Positions 47,624 to 58,837 are shown, counted from the first letter of the stretch. The stretch is 64,000 nt of DNA from Rugalucina vietnamica (GCA_964017185.1 OZ024871.1:62857226-62921225); one strand, 5' to 3'. The notes: generated by a model not told the origin, from the sequence alone. Made by a program: numbers and translations.

Positions 47624-47782
47624 CTTGCAAAGAAATGAGCCAACTTTCTTCGCTGCATCTCCAACTTTTCTAATCGTTTCTCTAAGGCTTATGCGCGGCC
47701 ATCGAAATCGCCTCCATGCCTCTGTGGTTGGAACTAGCGTCAAACAGAGCAAGAAAATAACGAAGACAGGCCGAACCATCAT
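47624..47782 (-). CDS. Secreted EF-hand protein, exon 1 (signal peptide and Trp/Arg-rich amphipathic segment)
   Basis: Encodes residues 1-53 from an ATG at 47782 (a second ATG follows immediately) and ends at a good donor, AAG|GTGGGAAAC, in phase 0. Residues 1-22 (MMVRPVFVIFLLCLTLVPTT then EA) are a textbook signal peptide. The mature part starts WRRFRWPRISLRETIRK and continues into an amphipathic cationic helix with KVGDAAKKVGSFLCK. The frame runs on for 11 codons to a stop. If retained, that would give a 64-residue cationic peptide like a linear antimicrobial peptide. I prefer the exon-1 reading because phase, strand and order fit exons 2-5, giving 159+132+169+54+59 = 573 nt (190 codons plus stop). 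Just upstream, CATTTTAG precedes the ATG and could be an acceptor for a 5' UTR exon. Confidence 0.8.
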
Positions 47783-48143
47783 CCTAAAATGCAAGGTATT
47801 TTAATGTACAAGGTGTCCCAGAAAACCATGATACATTTTAAAACATTAACAGTAAGGCTATTTCTTTAGGTTTTGTATAATTTTAAAAACATATGTTTTT
47901 AAAAATTTTAAGTAATATAAGAACGTTTTATTTTATGGCACTAACAGCCTTGTCTTTTATCAACGGTAGGTCTCCAGATGCATCAAAAATAATGTCACGA
48001 AAAACTAGAAATTCGACAATTTGACCTATGGAAATATACTTAATAACGATGTTTAGCTACATGCTTCAGTTGTTAAAAAACGTTCAATATTTAATGCATT
48101 AATCTGAACAGTACGGTGGTATCTTTAGGACACGCAATATTTT
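47783..48143 (-). other. Upstream of EF-hand exon 1
   Basis: Expected 5' UTR or promoter side of the gene. Contains a fragment AAGGTGTCCCAGAAAACCAT (47810), inverted relative to those at 3130 and 49875. No promoter element could be assigned. Confidence 0.4.
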
Positions 48144-48159
48144 TTAAGAAAAATATATG

Positions 48160-48280
48160 TCGTGCAAACGGAATATCAATTCGTTCAAACGGGATATTAA
48201 TCCGCGCAAACGAGATGTTAATTCGTACAAACGACATATTAATTCGAGCAAACGGGATATGAATTCGTGCAAAACAGTGA
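48160..48280 (+). repeat. 21-bp minisatellite, about 5.5 units
   Basis: Units such as TCGTGCAAACGGAATATCAA plus T, TCGTTCAAACGGGATATTAA plus T, and three further variants. Because 21 is a multiple of three, both strands show heptad-like open frames, which are not taken as genes. Confidence 0.93.
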
Positions 48281-48539
48281 CACTATCCACAGACATTAAC
48301 TGTTTATGTTTTATTGTGCACTTACTCAATTCTGTATAACTGTTCAAACATTAGGCCAGTAGCGCGTTTCACGAAGCGTTTTATGACGTGTCTTATCATA
48401 AGACAGAATTTATTACTAATTTCGGTATAAGATATGTCTCATCCTTAAGATCTCCTAATTTTAGTCTTAACAATAGGACATATCTTATGATTGATTTATT
48501 TAAAAGTAAACTAAAAATGGCGACCGTGTTTATGTGAGG

Positions 48540-48625
48540 GCAAAAAACAACAAAATATTACCTAGACTGGATTCGAAGTCGGACAATATAGCTTACCACT
48601 GAGCCACCGAGTCATGATTTTTATC
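48540..48625 (-). other. tRNA-like sequence (relic)
   Basis: The minus strand reads CTCGGTGGCTCAGTGGTAAG, then CTTCGAATCCAG, resembling A and B boxes. Stems do not pair fully. Probably a SINE head or tRNA relic. Confidence 0.4.
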
Positions 48626-49020
48626 CATTGGTTCAGTATTGATAAAGGTCAATAAAATACATTTCAGTTCAGTTATTGTAGTTTGTTTGAATTAATGCTT
48701 AACGTCCCAGTCAACAGCAATGTTCGTGTCGAGACGTTGCCTCCATTTCATGGGACGTTTATACAAAATTAGGATGTCATGGCATCCAAAACGTGCTTCA
48801 ATTATACACTGAGCCAAACTTATAACACAACATCGGTTTATTTGTATCAAGTATTATTGAACAGTATCAAAACTGGAGTGATATGGTTACCATGGCAACA
48901 GTATATGGTTTTACAAAATCAAAAATGTTGAAAAAATGGTCAAAATGAACAAATTCTGGACCACTTTGCATGACGCAATGTATGGCAAATAACAGAGCAC
49001 ATGTCAATCATTCAAATGGC

Positions 49021-49600
49021 AAAAAGGTACAAGTAGGCAAAGATCAGGAAAAGGTGCAATCAGAAAAAGATTCCCACTCCAAAAACCGAAATGGGAAAAA
49101 AACAAATTAACAATCAGGTACTTATACCATGAAAACATATCGTAAGCCGAATGGACAGCTATTTTCCCAATAGGTGGCACTCAGTTACCTAAACTTAACT
49201 AGAAATATAAAGACATACATAAGGCGCCAACAGCACAAAAATTTTAAACACCAAGACATAAAACGAAAGAACCCCCACAGAAGTATCGCCTTGGAACGAT
49301 CAGTAATATAAAATTACTGGCGGGCTTAAATCGATTTTACAGGTACCTAACCTCACCCTCAGCTTCTGCAGTGGTTCATAACATTTAGTTAGTTCTTCGG
49401 TCCTCGCGGTGAATCTCTAACTAGTCAATGAATCATCAAGAACAAGCAGATAAATCATGATAAACATCCTGATGAATCAAAAACGAGGACTTAACAGATT
49501 CAGTAAGCTGCCCGACGATGGAGATCCCTGGGCGCCGAATAACTTACTAACTCCGGAGCAAAAGAATCAAAAACGAGGACTCAACAGATTCAGTAAGCTG
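49021..49600 (-). mobile_element. RT-element tail repeat, minus orientation, longer copy
   Basis: From TACAAGTAGGCAAAGATCAG through AAGTATCGCCTTGGAACGAT, ACCTCACCCTCAGCTTCTGC, CAATGAATCATCAAGAACAA and CGACGATGGAGATCCCTGGG to CTCCGGAGCAAAAG. It then repeats AATCAAAAACGAGGACT, showing a small internal duplication. Confidence 0.85.
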
Positions 49601-50445
49601 CGCGCAATATATTATGAATATTAATTCCGTCCTGCTAGGTGAGAAGCTATTATATGCGATTGTTAAAAGCTTCACAAAAGAGTAAAATTGTGAAAACGAG
49701 AAAATTTGGGACACGTAATTTTAAACAAGATTCACCTTGCTTTTCTAACTATATGAATCAAATTAAAGTATGCTAGTACCCAATCACGAATTGTTAGGCA
49801 TTAATCAGCAAAAACAATTTGCAGCATATCTGTTTTGAGTGCAGTGGTATTAGAATTTCAAAATGTAGATGAACATGTTTTCTGGGACACCTGGTATACC
49901 TCGATTGACTAATTTATATACCATTTTTGACTGAAAATGACTTTCGTTGACGACATAATCGTCAGTTCCGTCATTTGTATTTCATGAGTTATAAAACCAG
50001 AATGCTGGCGCTTATGTTTATTGAACTGCAACGCAAATTTCCGAAGATAACGCCATTTTCAAATTTACAGAGATTCTAGTTCTTACAGTGTCAGGCATAA
50101 ACCAGGTGTCAAAGTTCAATCATACGTTACGGGTACATGACTTGCAGTTGTCGCGCGATATTTTGTCGACAATGACACATGTTGCATGCTGTCATCCGAC
50201 ACCAAAAGAATAAGGCTTATGGCCACATGTTTGCGAGAAGAGACAAATCGACGTCGAAAATCGTATAATGAAATTGGACGGTCTTATAGATCGTTATTTG
50301 GTGGTTACATAGCGTCCGCTTGGTCGTAGATTCTTTGTATACACCGCCGTATCAATTTGTGACGATAGATGGAATATTAATCTTTGATTTTGACTACCCT
50401 GATGTAAAGTCTTGAAATTGCAGCACAAGATCAGTATCTGGCTTT
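49601..50445. other. Unassigned
   Basis: One fragment with GTTTTCTGGGACACCTGGTA (49880), shared with 3130 and 47810. No gene. Confidence 0.4.
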
Positions 50446-50700
50446 CGTTGCCATTACGAAAACATGTCCATGCAATATACAGAGATTTTTAAAGTTGTTA
50501 AAAATGATTTTTTTTTGCTCAAAACGTAGATTGTGGGTACACGTTAGAACTGCCTCGGCGAGGCGGTTCTAACGAGTACCCACAATCTTTGTTTAGTTGC
50601 AAAAATAAGAAAAATAGGTATACCCCTGTAAACCCTTTTTTTTCTATATAAAAGTGAGGTTTAAAGGGATATATATTTATTGCACGGACATGTTTTCCTG
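50446..50700 (+). mobile_element. Family C element with intact hairpin core
   Basis: GTTAGAACTGCCTCGGCGAG pairs with the following GGCGGTTCTAAC. GTACCCACAATCTTTG, TAGGTATACCCCTG and TATATAAAAGTGAGGTTTAA follow. Confidence 0.85.
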
Positions 50701-50860
50701 ATGGATGATGTACACGTAATTAGACAATATTGGCCGCCCTCGTTCTTTGAGGCCATATTTTCAGCAAATCATTGTTAGTTACGTCAGGTATGATATACAA
50801 TCAAGACAAAAGGTGCGTTTCTAATGTGTTTCAGTAGACATATGAAAAATCCTACAGCGT

Positions 50861-50862
<2 letters not shown>

Positions 50863-50909
<47 letters not shown>
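50863..50909. repeat. (AAT)n microsatellite
   Basis: About fifteen trinucleotide units. Confidence 0.95.
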
Positions 50910-50912
<3 letters not shown>

Positions 50913-50985
50913 TAATACTAATTTAACAATGCAGATAATGACAATATTAATAATAATAATTGCTGTAATTATAATAAGAGGATAA

Positions 50986-51124
50986 AACATTCTTTTCCAT
51001 GCATTAACGTTTGCCAAGCCCAAGGGCAATAATGTGTTGCAGCCCGAACCGCGTAGCGGTGAGGGCTGCAACACATTATTGCCCGAGGGCTTGGCAAACG
51101 TTAATGCACTTGGAAAAGAATGTT
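50986..51124. repeat. Long near-perfect hairpin (about 60-bp arms)
   Basis: Left arm 50986-51045 (AACATTCTTTTCC ... TTGCAGCCC) pairs with 51063-51124 (GGGCTGCAA ... GAATGTT). The 17-base centre itself folds through ACCGC and GCGGT. Only a couple of mismatches or single-base bulges are visible (for example CCCAAGGGC against GCCCGAGGG). Confidence 0.95.
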
Positions 51125-51164
51125 ATATCGTCATTGTTATATACCTTTCCTCCAATACATGTAC

Positions 51165-51167
51165 ATT

Positions 51168-51226
<59 letters not shown>

Positions 51227-51228
51227 TT
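51165..51228. repeat. (TTTA)n microsatellite
   Basis: About sixteen tetranucleotide units. Confidence 0.95.
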
Positions 51229-51438
51229 GTGAATGCTATGTCTTGAAATCGCGCATGATGACAAGCACACAGCCGTTGATTGGTAAGTGATTAGACGCAA
51301 AATGACACGTTAAATTAAGATGAAATATACGTCTGAAATGTACACTCACCTGCCATGTTAAATTTAGATGAAATGAACACCTGTCACTGTCCATAACATG
51401 TAAACAGGTGTGTGTCATAGTCTCATGGTAATAACACC

Positions 51439-51589
51439 TAGGGCAATAACACCATTATTGCCCTGCTATGACGTCATCTCAGGGCATTAACACCATTATT
51501 GCCCTGCTACGGTGTCATCTCAGGGCATTAACACCATTATTGCCCTGATATGACGTCATCTCAGGGCATTAATGGTATTAATGCCCTAC
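51439..51589. repeat. 41-bp minisatellite with GGGCAATAA hairpins and TGACGTCA sites
   Basis: Three-plus units, each containing a GGGCATTAACACCATTATTG-type hairpin and a spacer. In two of the three spacers the sequence is the perfect palindrome TGACGTCA. The last unit changes to AGGGCATTAATGGTATTAAT, again self-complementary. The hairpin word is shared with the long hairpin 300 bases upstream. Confidence 0.9.
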
Positions 51590-51599
51590 GACGCCTAAA

Positions 51600-52565
51600 A
51601 CAGCAGAAAGTGCTGTCCGTTACAACACGACAAGTTTCTATTGTAGAGATACATTAGGTATATAACAATGACCATTATCATTATAGCAGTAGTAACGAAA
51701 GAAAGCTAGGCGTACCTTTCAAATAAAGCCGTACCTCGCCCCACTCAATATAGCCAGTTGTACCTTGCAGGGTAGATAGATGCCGCTGAAACACCGCTCC
51801 TCCTTATATAGCCGACCCTTGGCTTGGTCAGTCCCGGATTTCACCGACATCGTATTCAGTCATAAATCATCTCCCGGATTTCTATCTCGTATTTTTATAA
51901 ACTTGTAACTTTTATAAACTCCATATAAAGTTACATACATATATAATTGGTAAATTAGGTTACCGTTTGAGTAGCAACCCATGAGTACTTTATTTTTTGA
52001 CAAAAATACACAGTAATATCTTCAACTTCTGTTTAAGCGCTGAATTAACTGATTTGACATTTGAAATACATGTATCAGACCTAATTCACTGGATCAGTCA
52101 AGTTCTAATGCTAAATATGCAACGTTATGTCTACGTCCTTCAACCTAATCTCCCGACAGATGGAAGAGCCGAAAATGCCCAGATATGGATATAAAACTTA
52201 TCTAATGGCCAACTAGACCAGGCCCCAATGTTATAAAACATGCTCAACCCAGCACAGCATGAAATTTAAACTGCGTATAGATACTGAAATACATGTAGCC
52301 TATACTGATTGAAAATTCAGTTTTAGATTACCAAAGCCTGTAATTCATCCTGCCACGCCCATTTATTTATTTATTTATTATTTATACAATGTTTAAAGAG
52401 GGTAACACTAATTAGCTTATCAGCTATTCTACCTTGTGGCCCTCTGGAAATAACAAATATTTACATATATACAACAGCATAAAATACAAGGTTGGCACAA
52501 GTGATAAAATGGTAATCACAGTATTATCAGCATATCAATTTATGCACTAAAACAATAAATAGTCT
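51600..52565. other. Unassigned
   Basis: A short TTTA run near 52360-52380. The region otherwise shows no gene and no family match. Confidence 0.4.
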
Positions 52566-52567
52566 TA

Positions 52568-53478
52568 CGAGGGGGGTTCAGAAAGTTCTGTCACAGGTGT
52601 TATAACTTTGTTAATAGAAATAATAGGTTGCTGTATTATACCTTAATTGAAAGGGGTACATTTCTCCTTTATAATGATGCCAAAACAATGCACGAAAAGA
52701 AATAAATACTTCGAAATAGACGCCTTGAAAGACACCAGGGGTAAACCACTGGCACGTTTTCTTAAATTTGTGAATATTATTTAAAGAAAATCGACTTCGA
52801 AAAAATATAATCCATGTAATATATTTTTCAAACATAGATGAATATATCCTGCAAAAATCAAAATCATTCAGCTGAATTTAATTGAGTTATAGTAAAATAA
52901 AATATTGAAATTGGCTTGCTGTACATACATTAAAAATACAGTTTAAATTCAAATGGCATTTATTGACACCTACACGTAGTCCACTGAGCTTATAATGCAT
53001 TTAACCATTTAATTGTTTCATCCTAGTGTGCTCTATAGTAAACTTATAAAAAAGCAAACACATATAATGGTGCAGCGGTGCCAGAAACGCTATAGGGGTA
53101 CGTATTTTAATGACGTCATATACATTGCTTTATTATAAAGTCAGCATAGCATCGATAACGGCAATTTTTGTCACATTGCTTTTCTAAATATATTATTACT
53201 TATAACTGTAAAGTTGGAGAAAATTTGATGGAAGTTATAAAGATATAACGCATCAAACGCACACAATAATATTCACAAATTCAAAAAAACGTGCCAGTGG
53301 TTTTACCCCAGGTGTCTTTCAAGGCATGTATTTCGAAGTATTTATTTCGTTCGTGCATTGTTTTGGTATCATTATAAAGGAGAAATGTAGCCCTTTCAAT
53401 CAAGGTATAATACAGCAACCTATTATTTCTATTAACAAAGTTATAACACCTGTGACAGAACTTTCTGAACCCCCCTCG
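52568..53478. mobile_element. 911-bp TA-flanked MITE with ~210-bp inverted repeats
   Basis: Ends CGAGGGGGGTTCAGAAAGTT and the exact complement, flanked by TA (52566-52567 and 53479-53480). The inverted similarity extends through AATAGAAATAATAGGTTGCT and GCCTTGAAAGACACC to about 52782 and 53268. This end sequence and the TA target fit Tc1/mariner-type elements. The centre has no transposase. Confidence 0.92.
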
Positions 53479-53829
53479 TACGTCGTGAAAAAGAACAATA
53501 AAAATGGTAAGCTTTAAAATTTTGGTCCTTATGACGAAGACAGTAATTTTATTAAATGATCCATGGGCGTATAAAACATAAGAATGTATCTAGAAAATAT
53601 TTGAAATAGAGCAACCATAAGAAGGTTTTATAAAATATATACATTTTTATATTTGTACATGCATACTATTTCAGTAACTATTCAATACTGAGGAATGAAC
53701 TGTCGAGCAGAGTGCATGTGGCGGATACCACAAACCCCGCACACACAGTTACATTATTGCTGTTAAAAACCCGACATTGTAGCGAAGGTAAATTAAAACT
53801 TGAATATTTGTTTGCTAAGTTAAAATTAA

Positions 53830-54085
53830 GACTTACTTTTTATTAGTCTGCAAGTGCGCTTTGAGGCTACGTTTAAAACCATTTAAAGAATTTGTTTCTC
53901 TGATTGTCTGAGGAAGAGCATTCCAAAGCCTAGGAGCTGAGCAAGAAAATGACCCATCACGAAGCGTGGTATGAGTTTTAGGAACAAAAAGGGTTCCGTT
54001 GACTGATGACCTCAAATTGAGGTTATGCACGTGTGATACTGGTTTCAAGAGTTGTGATATACGGTGATATTTTTCAGCAGTAAAA
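53830..54085 (-). pseudogene. LINE-type retrotransposon ORF2 C-terminal fragment
   Basis: The minus frame reads about 80 codons to a stop, starting within [18 protein letters not shown]. It includes LFVPKTHTTLRDGSFSCSAP, RLWNALPQTIRETNSLNGF and KRSLKAHL. This order (ordered repeats, then ...RLWN.LP..IR....L..FK..LK..L) is the standard tail of non-LTR retrotransposon polymerases of the jockey/CR1/RTE type. The 5' side is lost at a (TA)n tract, so only a dead 3' stub remains. Confidence 0.85.
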
Positions 54086-54101
54086 CCTGAAAATTTTAAT
54101 G

Positions 54102-54103
<2 letters not shown>

Positions 54104-54196
<93 letters not shown>
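54104..54196. repeat. (TA)n microsatellite
   Basis: About 46 dinucleotide units. It abuts the truncation point of the LINE fragment. Alternating Tyr-Ile frames on both strands are meaningless. Confidence 0.97.
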
Positions 54197-54200
<4 letters not shown>

Positions 54201-54629
54201 GAAGTGAACGGTCGTGTTTGTTTACTTCTATTTTCGTTTTTATTCCCCCCCCTCTTCTTCATTTTGGGTTTTATTTTCAGGATTTTAATCAAATTGCATC
54301 AAATTTCTGTTGCTCATGTGTTCCCTCATTGAGCACAATGTGATTTTTTACCTGTATTTGCTTATCTCAAAAATCGAGAACGGCCATTTTTGCCATTTTT
54401 CGCTGTCTCACCTTCTATTTTTCTCTAAACTTGTACTAATCAGTATGCCTCTGATGAAGCCGAAAGGCTTAATAGAAAAATCAAAAGTCCGATATTGCCG
54501 TATTCACTTGTAATTTCACTTTATTCTACCGGTTTCACTGTTTTCTTACAGATTTTCAAGAATGCATTACTAAGCAACGACATGTAACGTCTTTAGTAAC
54601 GTTACGGTATATACTCGTATATTTAATAT

Positions 54630-54830
54630 TTTTGCTCAAAACATACATTGTGGGTACACGTGAGAACCGCCTCGCCGAAAACACTCTAACGAGTACCCAC
54701 GATGTACGTTTTGGATCAGAAATAAAAAAAGAACAGGTATACCCCTGCAATCCCCAGTTTTACTATATAAAAGTGTTTTTAATGGGGTATACATTTAACG
54801 GAGACATGATTTCTTGATGATAAAGTTGGC
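54630..54830 (+). mobile_element. Family C element, partial
   Basis: TTGCTCAAAACATACATTGT, GAGAACCGCCTCGCC, AACGAGTACCCACGATGTAC and AACAGGTATACCCCTGCAAT. Confidence 0.8.
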
Positions 54831-55164
54831 ATTTTAACATTTATGAGTAGGATAAATTTTAGTCTCAGCTGAGCTGAGTTTAAAAAAAGTTTTATAACCT
54901 CGGGACCAGGTTTCAGGCAAACCTTTGAGGCCTATTTTAGCTGTTACGTGTAGCTTAAGGTCTGTATGCATGCTTTGCATCTCTGCCTTCTTTGGGACCT
55001 CTGTGTTTAGGATCTTGCCTTGCCATTTGATTTTTAACAATTTTCCCAAACAGCCTAAGCGGAAATGCATGACGTTGGTATACTTTTCAAGTCTCTCATG
55101 CGCATGAGATTGTTGGCAATACGCATGGTGTCAAGTTTGATTCCATTTTTTCTCTCAGACATTT
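54831..55164. other. Unassigned
   Basis: No gene or repeat recognised. Confidence 0.35.
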
Positions 55165-55818
55165 GCACAGAGTCTTCCGGTGGGTCGGGCGTCAGACTCT
55201 ATGATGGCCCCGACTTAAAGTTATTCATTTTAGTTGGTTGAGGCCGGAGCTTCTTGTCTGTTGCTTGGCCCACCGGGGTCCAACTGGTGTTTTTCTTTTG
55301 CTCCGGAGTTAGTAGGTTATTCGGCGCCCAGGGATCTCCATCGTCGGGCAGCTTACTCAATCTGTGAGTCCTTGATTTTGATTCATCAGGATGTTTATCA
55401 TGATTTATTTGTTTGTTCTTGATGATTCATTGACTAGTTAGAGATTCACCATGAGGACCGAAGAACTTACTAAATGTTATGAACCACTGCAGAAGCTGAG
55501 GGTGAGGTTAGGATCCTGTAAAACCGGTTTAAGCCCGTCAGTAACTTTGCGTTACTGATCGTTCCAAGGCGATACTTCTGTGGTGGTTCTTTTTGTTTTA
55601 TGTCTTGGTGTTTAAAATTTTTTGTGCTGTTGGCGCCTTATGTATGTTTTCATATTTTTGATTAAGTTAAGAGTGGCCACCTATTTGGAATATAGCTGCT
55701 CATTCGGCTTACGATATGTTTCATGGTATAAGTGCCTGATTGTTAGTTTGGTTTTTTCCCACCTCGGTTTTTGGAGTGGGAATCTCTTTCTGATTGCGCC
55801 TTTTCCTGATCTTTGCAA
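55165..55818 (+). mobile_element. RT-element 3' part, 5'-truncated copy
   Basis: Begins in TCCGGTGGGTCGGGCGTCAG, the coding end also seen at 61245. It then runs through GGCCGGAGCTTCTTGTCTGT, GGGATCTCCATCGTCGGGCA, GAACCACTGCAGAAGCTGAG and CCACCTCGGTTTTTGGAGTG to TTTTCCTGATCTTTGC. Confidence 0.88.
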
Positions 55819-56049
55819 GGAGAGAGATGTTTCTGTGATTGTGATTCTGTGAAATACTTGAGGATTTCTGTTCCTTTTGTGGATTAGAGATGCATCCTTA
55901 AATTCTTGTGGGATAGCCTCCCTTCTCCACATTTTGCAAACAAACAATTTATCATTTCAGTTTACGATTTTATAGACTGTGTACTTCGCGAGGGCCTCAT
56001 GGTGGATTGGTTAAACTGGCTAAATGTGAATACCTTCGTAAACATTGTA

Positions 56050-56092
<43 letters not shown>

Positions 56093-56144
56093 ATGATAAA
56101 ATAAATAAAATAAATAAATAAATTCAAATGAAAATCAATCTGAA

Positions 56145-56199
<55 letters not shown>
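56050..56199. repeat. (AAAT)n then (GT)n microsatellites
   Basis: AAAT run at 56050-56123 and GT run at 56147-56199. They interrupt sequence that in copy 1 reads directly into AGTCAATCTGAAAAGT. Confidence 0.95.
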
Positions 56200-56201
<2 letters not shown>

Positions 56202-56739
56202 TCTAGATTTCAGGCGAAAAATTCAGATTCTACATGTGAATCTCCATGGGTATTGGCAGAGCAGTACTAGCCTAGCTTGGCGTCTATCTCCAGTAAGTAA
56301 GTTGTTATTGCAAATATCTTGTAGTCAGTACATTTGAAGCATTCTCGAAAATAATGTCCTCTAATTTTTAAATAATGCAAATAAAGAGAATACTCTGGGT
56401 CCTGTGGAAATGACATTAAATTCAGGTTAAATATTGAATGTCTTACACAACGACATATGGGAATTATTGCTCAACAATGCATGTCGGGACGAAACCACCA
56501 CTTCCTTGGTATTATCTTTGAAGTTAATTTGTCTTTCTTAAGGCCACAAATGGTGACCCCAGTGGTAGTCGATTCCTACTGTGACCAATCTTGTAATCAT
56601 TTGTATTATTATATTTTATGTGATGTAAAAAACATCACTTAAAATTGTCCTTTGCTTCAATCCCTGAACTCGAAATGTATGTTCTTACGTTTCGTTATTA
56701 GTGTTACCTCTACAGCCTTTTCTGATTTATCAAATTTTG

Positions 56740-57075
56740 TTTGTCCTTGATGATTCATTGACTAGTTAGAGATTCCCCACGAGGACCGAACAACTAACTT
56801 AATGTTGTGAACCACTGCAGAAGATGAGGGTGAGGTCAGGCGCCCGTAAAACCGGTTTAAGCCCCACAGTTTTGGTTCCATTTGTTTTATGTTTTCAAGT
56901 CGAATGTTTGTACTGTTTGAACCTTATGTACGTTTTCATACTTTTATTTACGTGCGGGTAAATGAGTGGCCGCCTATTGGGAAATATCTGCTCACTCGGC
57001 TTACGATATGCTTTCTAACTGTAAGTGCCTAATTGTCAATTTAGTTTTTCCCACCTCGGTTTTTGAAACAGTATT
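56740..57075 (+). mobile_element. RT-element tail repeat
   Basis: GATGATTCATTGACTAGTTA, GAACCACTGCAGAAGATGAG, GAGTGGCCGCCTATTGGGAA and CCCACCTCGGTTTTTG, truncated at its end. Confidence 0.85.
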
Positions 57076-57123
57076 GTATGAGTAATTCAAACATTTCATG
57101 CAGATTATTTTATGTCCCAATAC

Positions 57124-58410
57124 TCAGCAGCAACGCGCTTATCAGCAACTGTCGACACTGTTGTCTAATGCCCCTGTGATGCTCGGATTGGTCATGTAGT
57201 CCCCGTTGAGAACAGTGATTGGTTTGAGTTCCAAAATGCACACCGTACAACCGGCTCCGTTGATGACGGATGACTAACGTTGACGACGGACGAAAGGATT
57301 TAGATCGTCAGAGGGGTGAGTTATGATTTTCGGTTTTTAAAAATAGAAGGGAAGTGCCCAGGTAGTCTGTGGCTTATTAGTAAACGTATAGGTGATTAGT
57401 GACGTTATAGACGCGTCCTGAGTAAATATCTATGGCAAATAAGGGGAAGCATGGTCATTACCCCTCTGACGATCTAAATCCTTTCGTCCGTCGTCAACGT
57501 TAGTCATCCGTCATCAACGGAGCCGGTTGTACGGTGTGAAAATGGCGACAGTTAAATTCATGTTTGTTGACACATTCTAAGGTTGGGACACAAATAGATC
57601 AGGTATTATTACTTAATTTCTCATTCGAAATAAGATTTCCGGACATTACATCTAATAAATGCTCGCGCTACTTTTAGCATATTGTTTCGTGAATACGAAA
57701 TATTTTTTAATTATCGATGCTTACGAAAAACAAAATATTCCAAATGATCAGCCACCGCAAAAACAAGACAGTATATAGCAATAGTTTACATCTGCTCTCC
57801 GTTTCATAGTGCAAACCAGCAAACAGGCATTGATTTTACTAAATTTGAATTGTTTTGTGTGATTCTCTCATAATCTATCATAAAATTGATTTTCTTAGCT
57901 CTCAATCTAACTGTTTAGCCCCGGGTTGGCGTTTCACAACTAAGGCCAATCACCATTTTCATCGGGGCATACATGACCAGTCCGAGCATCACGGGTATGT
58001 TAGACAACAGTGGTCAAGTTACTTTCTTGTTTGATTCTGTTTTCGTCTGTGTGGCATGCTGGGTAAATTTTGGGAACAGATATATGAACAGATATTGCCA
58101 TAAACATAATCTACAATGTGCGGACTACAATCTTTGAAAGTATTTTGAAGCAAAAGTCAATATTTTGGAAGAGAACATGTTATTTACTATATCTTCTGTA
58201 ACCAGGTTTCAGCAAATATGACAAATTGAGCACATTTTCCTCAAGCAAAATGAGTTTCCGAGTGGAAAAACCTTCAAGACTGTAGTCAGACAGTTGGAGA
58301 TCATGTTTATGGTAAAAGTTTTTCCTAAATTTACCCGGCATGCCAGACGGATGACAACGGAATCGAACAAAGAAGTAACTTGACAGTTGCTGATAAGCAT
58401 GTTGCTGATC
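57124..58410. mobile_element. Nested fold-back element, ~1.29 kb
   Basis: The outer ends TCAGCAGCAACGCGCTTATC and AGCAACTGTC (57124-57153) are inverted at 58381-58410. A second inverted pair is 57154-57222 against 57944-58012 (CACTGTTGTCTAA, TGATGCTCGGATTGGTCATG). An inner, nearly perfect 78-bp pair is 57240-57317 against 57460-57537 (CACCGTACAACCGGCTCCGT, TCCTTTCGTCCGTCGTCAAC). A fourth pair is 58016-58075 against 58323-58382 (GGCATGCTGGGTAAATTT). No coding frame seen. Confidence 0.88.
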
Positions 58411-58835
58411 CCTCTAAAGCTGAGAGTTTGAGCATTAAACGGTCTGGTTGTGAGGTTTCAATGGGCCATACAATAATGTTTCAAAAAGAAATAAAATATA
58501 ACTGAGATCTTTTAGAGCAGTGAACATATTAATGAGAAACGGGATGGGCCATACCCCGGTTTCGACAAAAAAGTCTCGTCAGTGACCCTTTAGATTTGGC
58601 AACATGGAGCCAAAGAGAATTACTGTAATTTTGCAACTTTCAACGGAGTAGTCAATACAAAGACTAGTTTTATTCGAATTTGGCCAAGCACAACCAGTTT
58701 TCTTGGTAAAATTGCCATTTTTCTTTATACAGGTAAAATTATACAAATATTAGATTTTGACAAACTGAATTAGTATACCCTTAAATGTTTTATATAATTG
58801 AATTTTTGTTCTGTTTACACCTTTAACATGTTTAA
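58411..58835. other. Unassigned
   Basis: No gene or family match recognised. Confidence 0.35.
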
Positions 58836-58837
58836 TG

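Noticed and set aside
47588-47794. Stand-alone antimicrobial-peptide gene
   Set aside because: Signal peptide and cationic helix fit that idea. However, the strong donor at 47623, the phase-0 end, and the downstream exons that complete a canonical EF-hand favour exon 1 of a larger gene. The frame's apparent first Met is a TTG, not an ATG. Kept as an alternative isoform.
48144-48347. Heptad-repeat coiled-coil-like proteins
   Set aside because: The 21-bp minisatellite is a multiple of three, so it produces periodic frames on both strands. No start context or conservation.
54074-54332. Tyr-Ile repeat proteins on both strands
   Set aside because: Translation of a (TA)n microsatellite.
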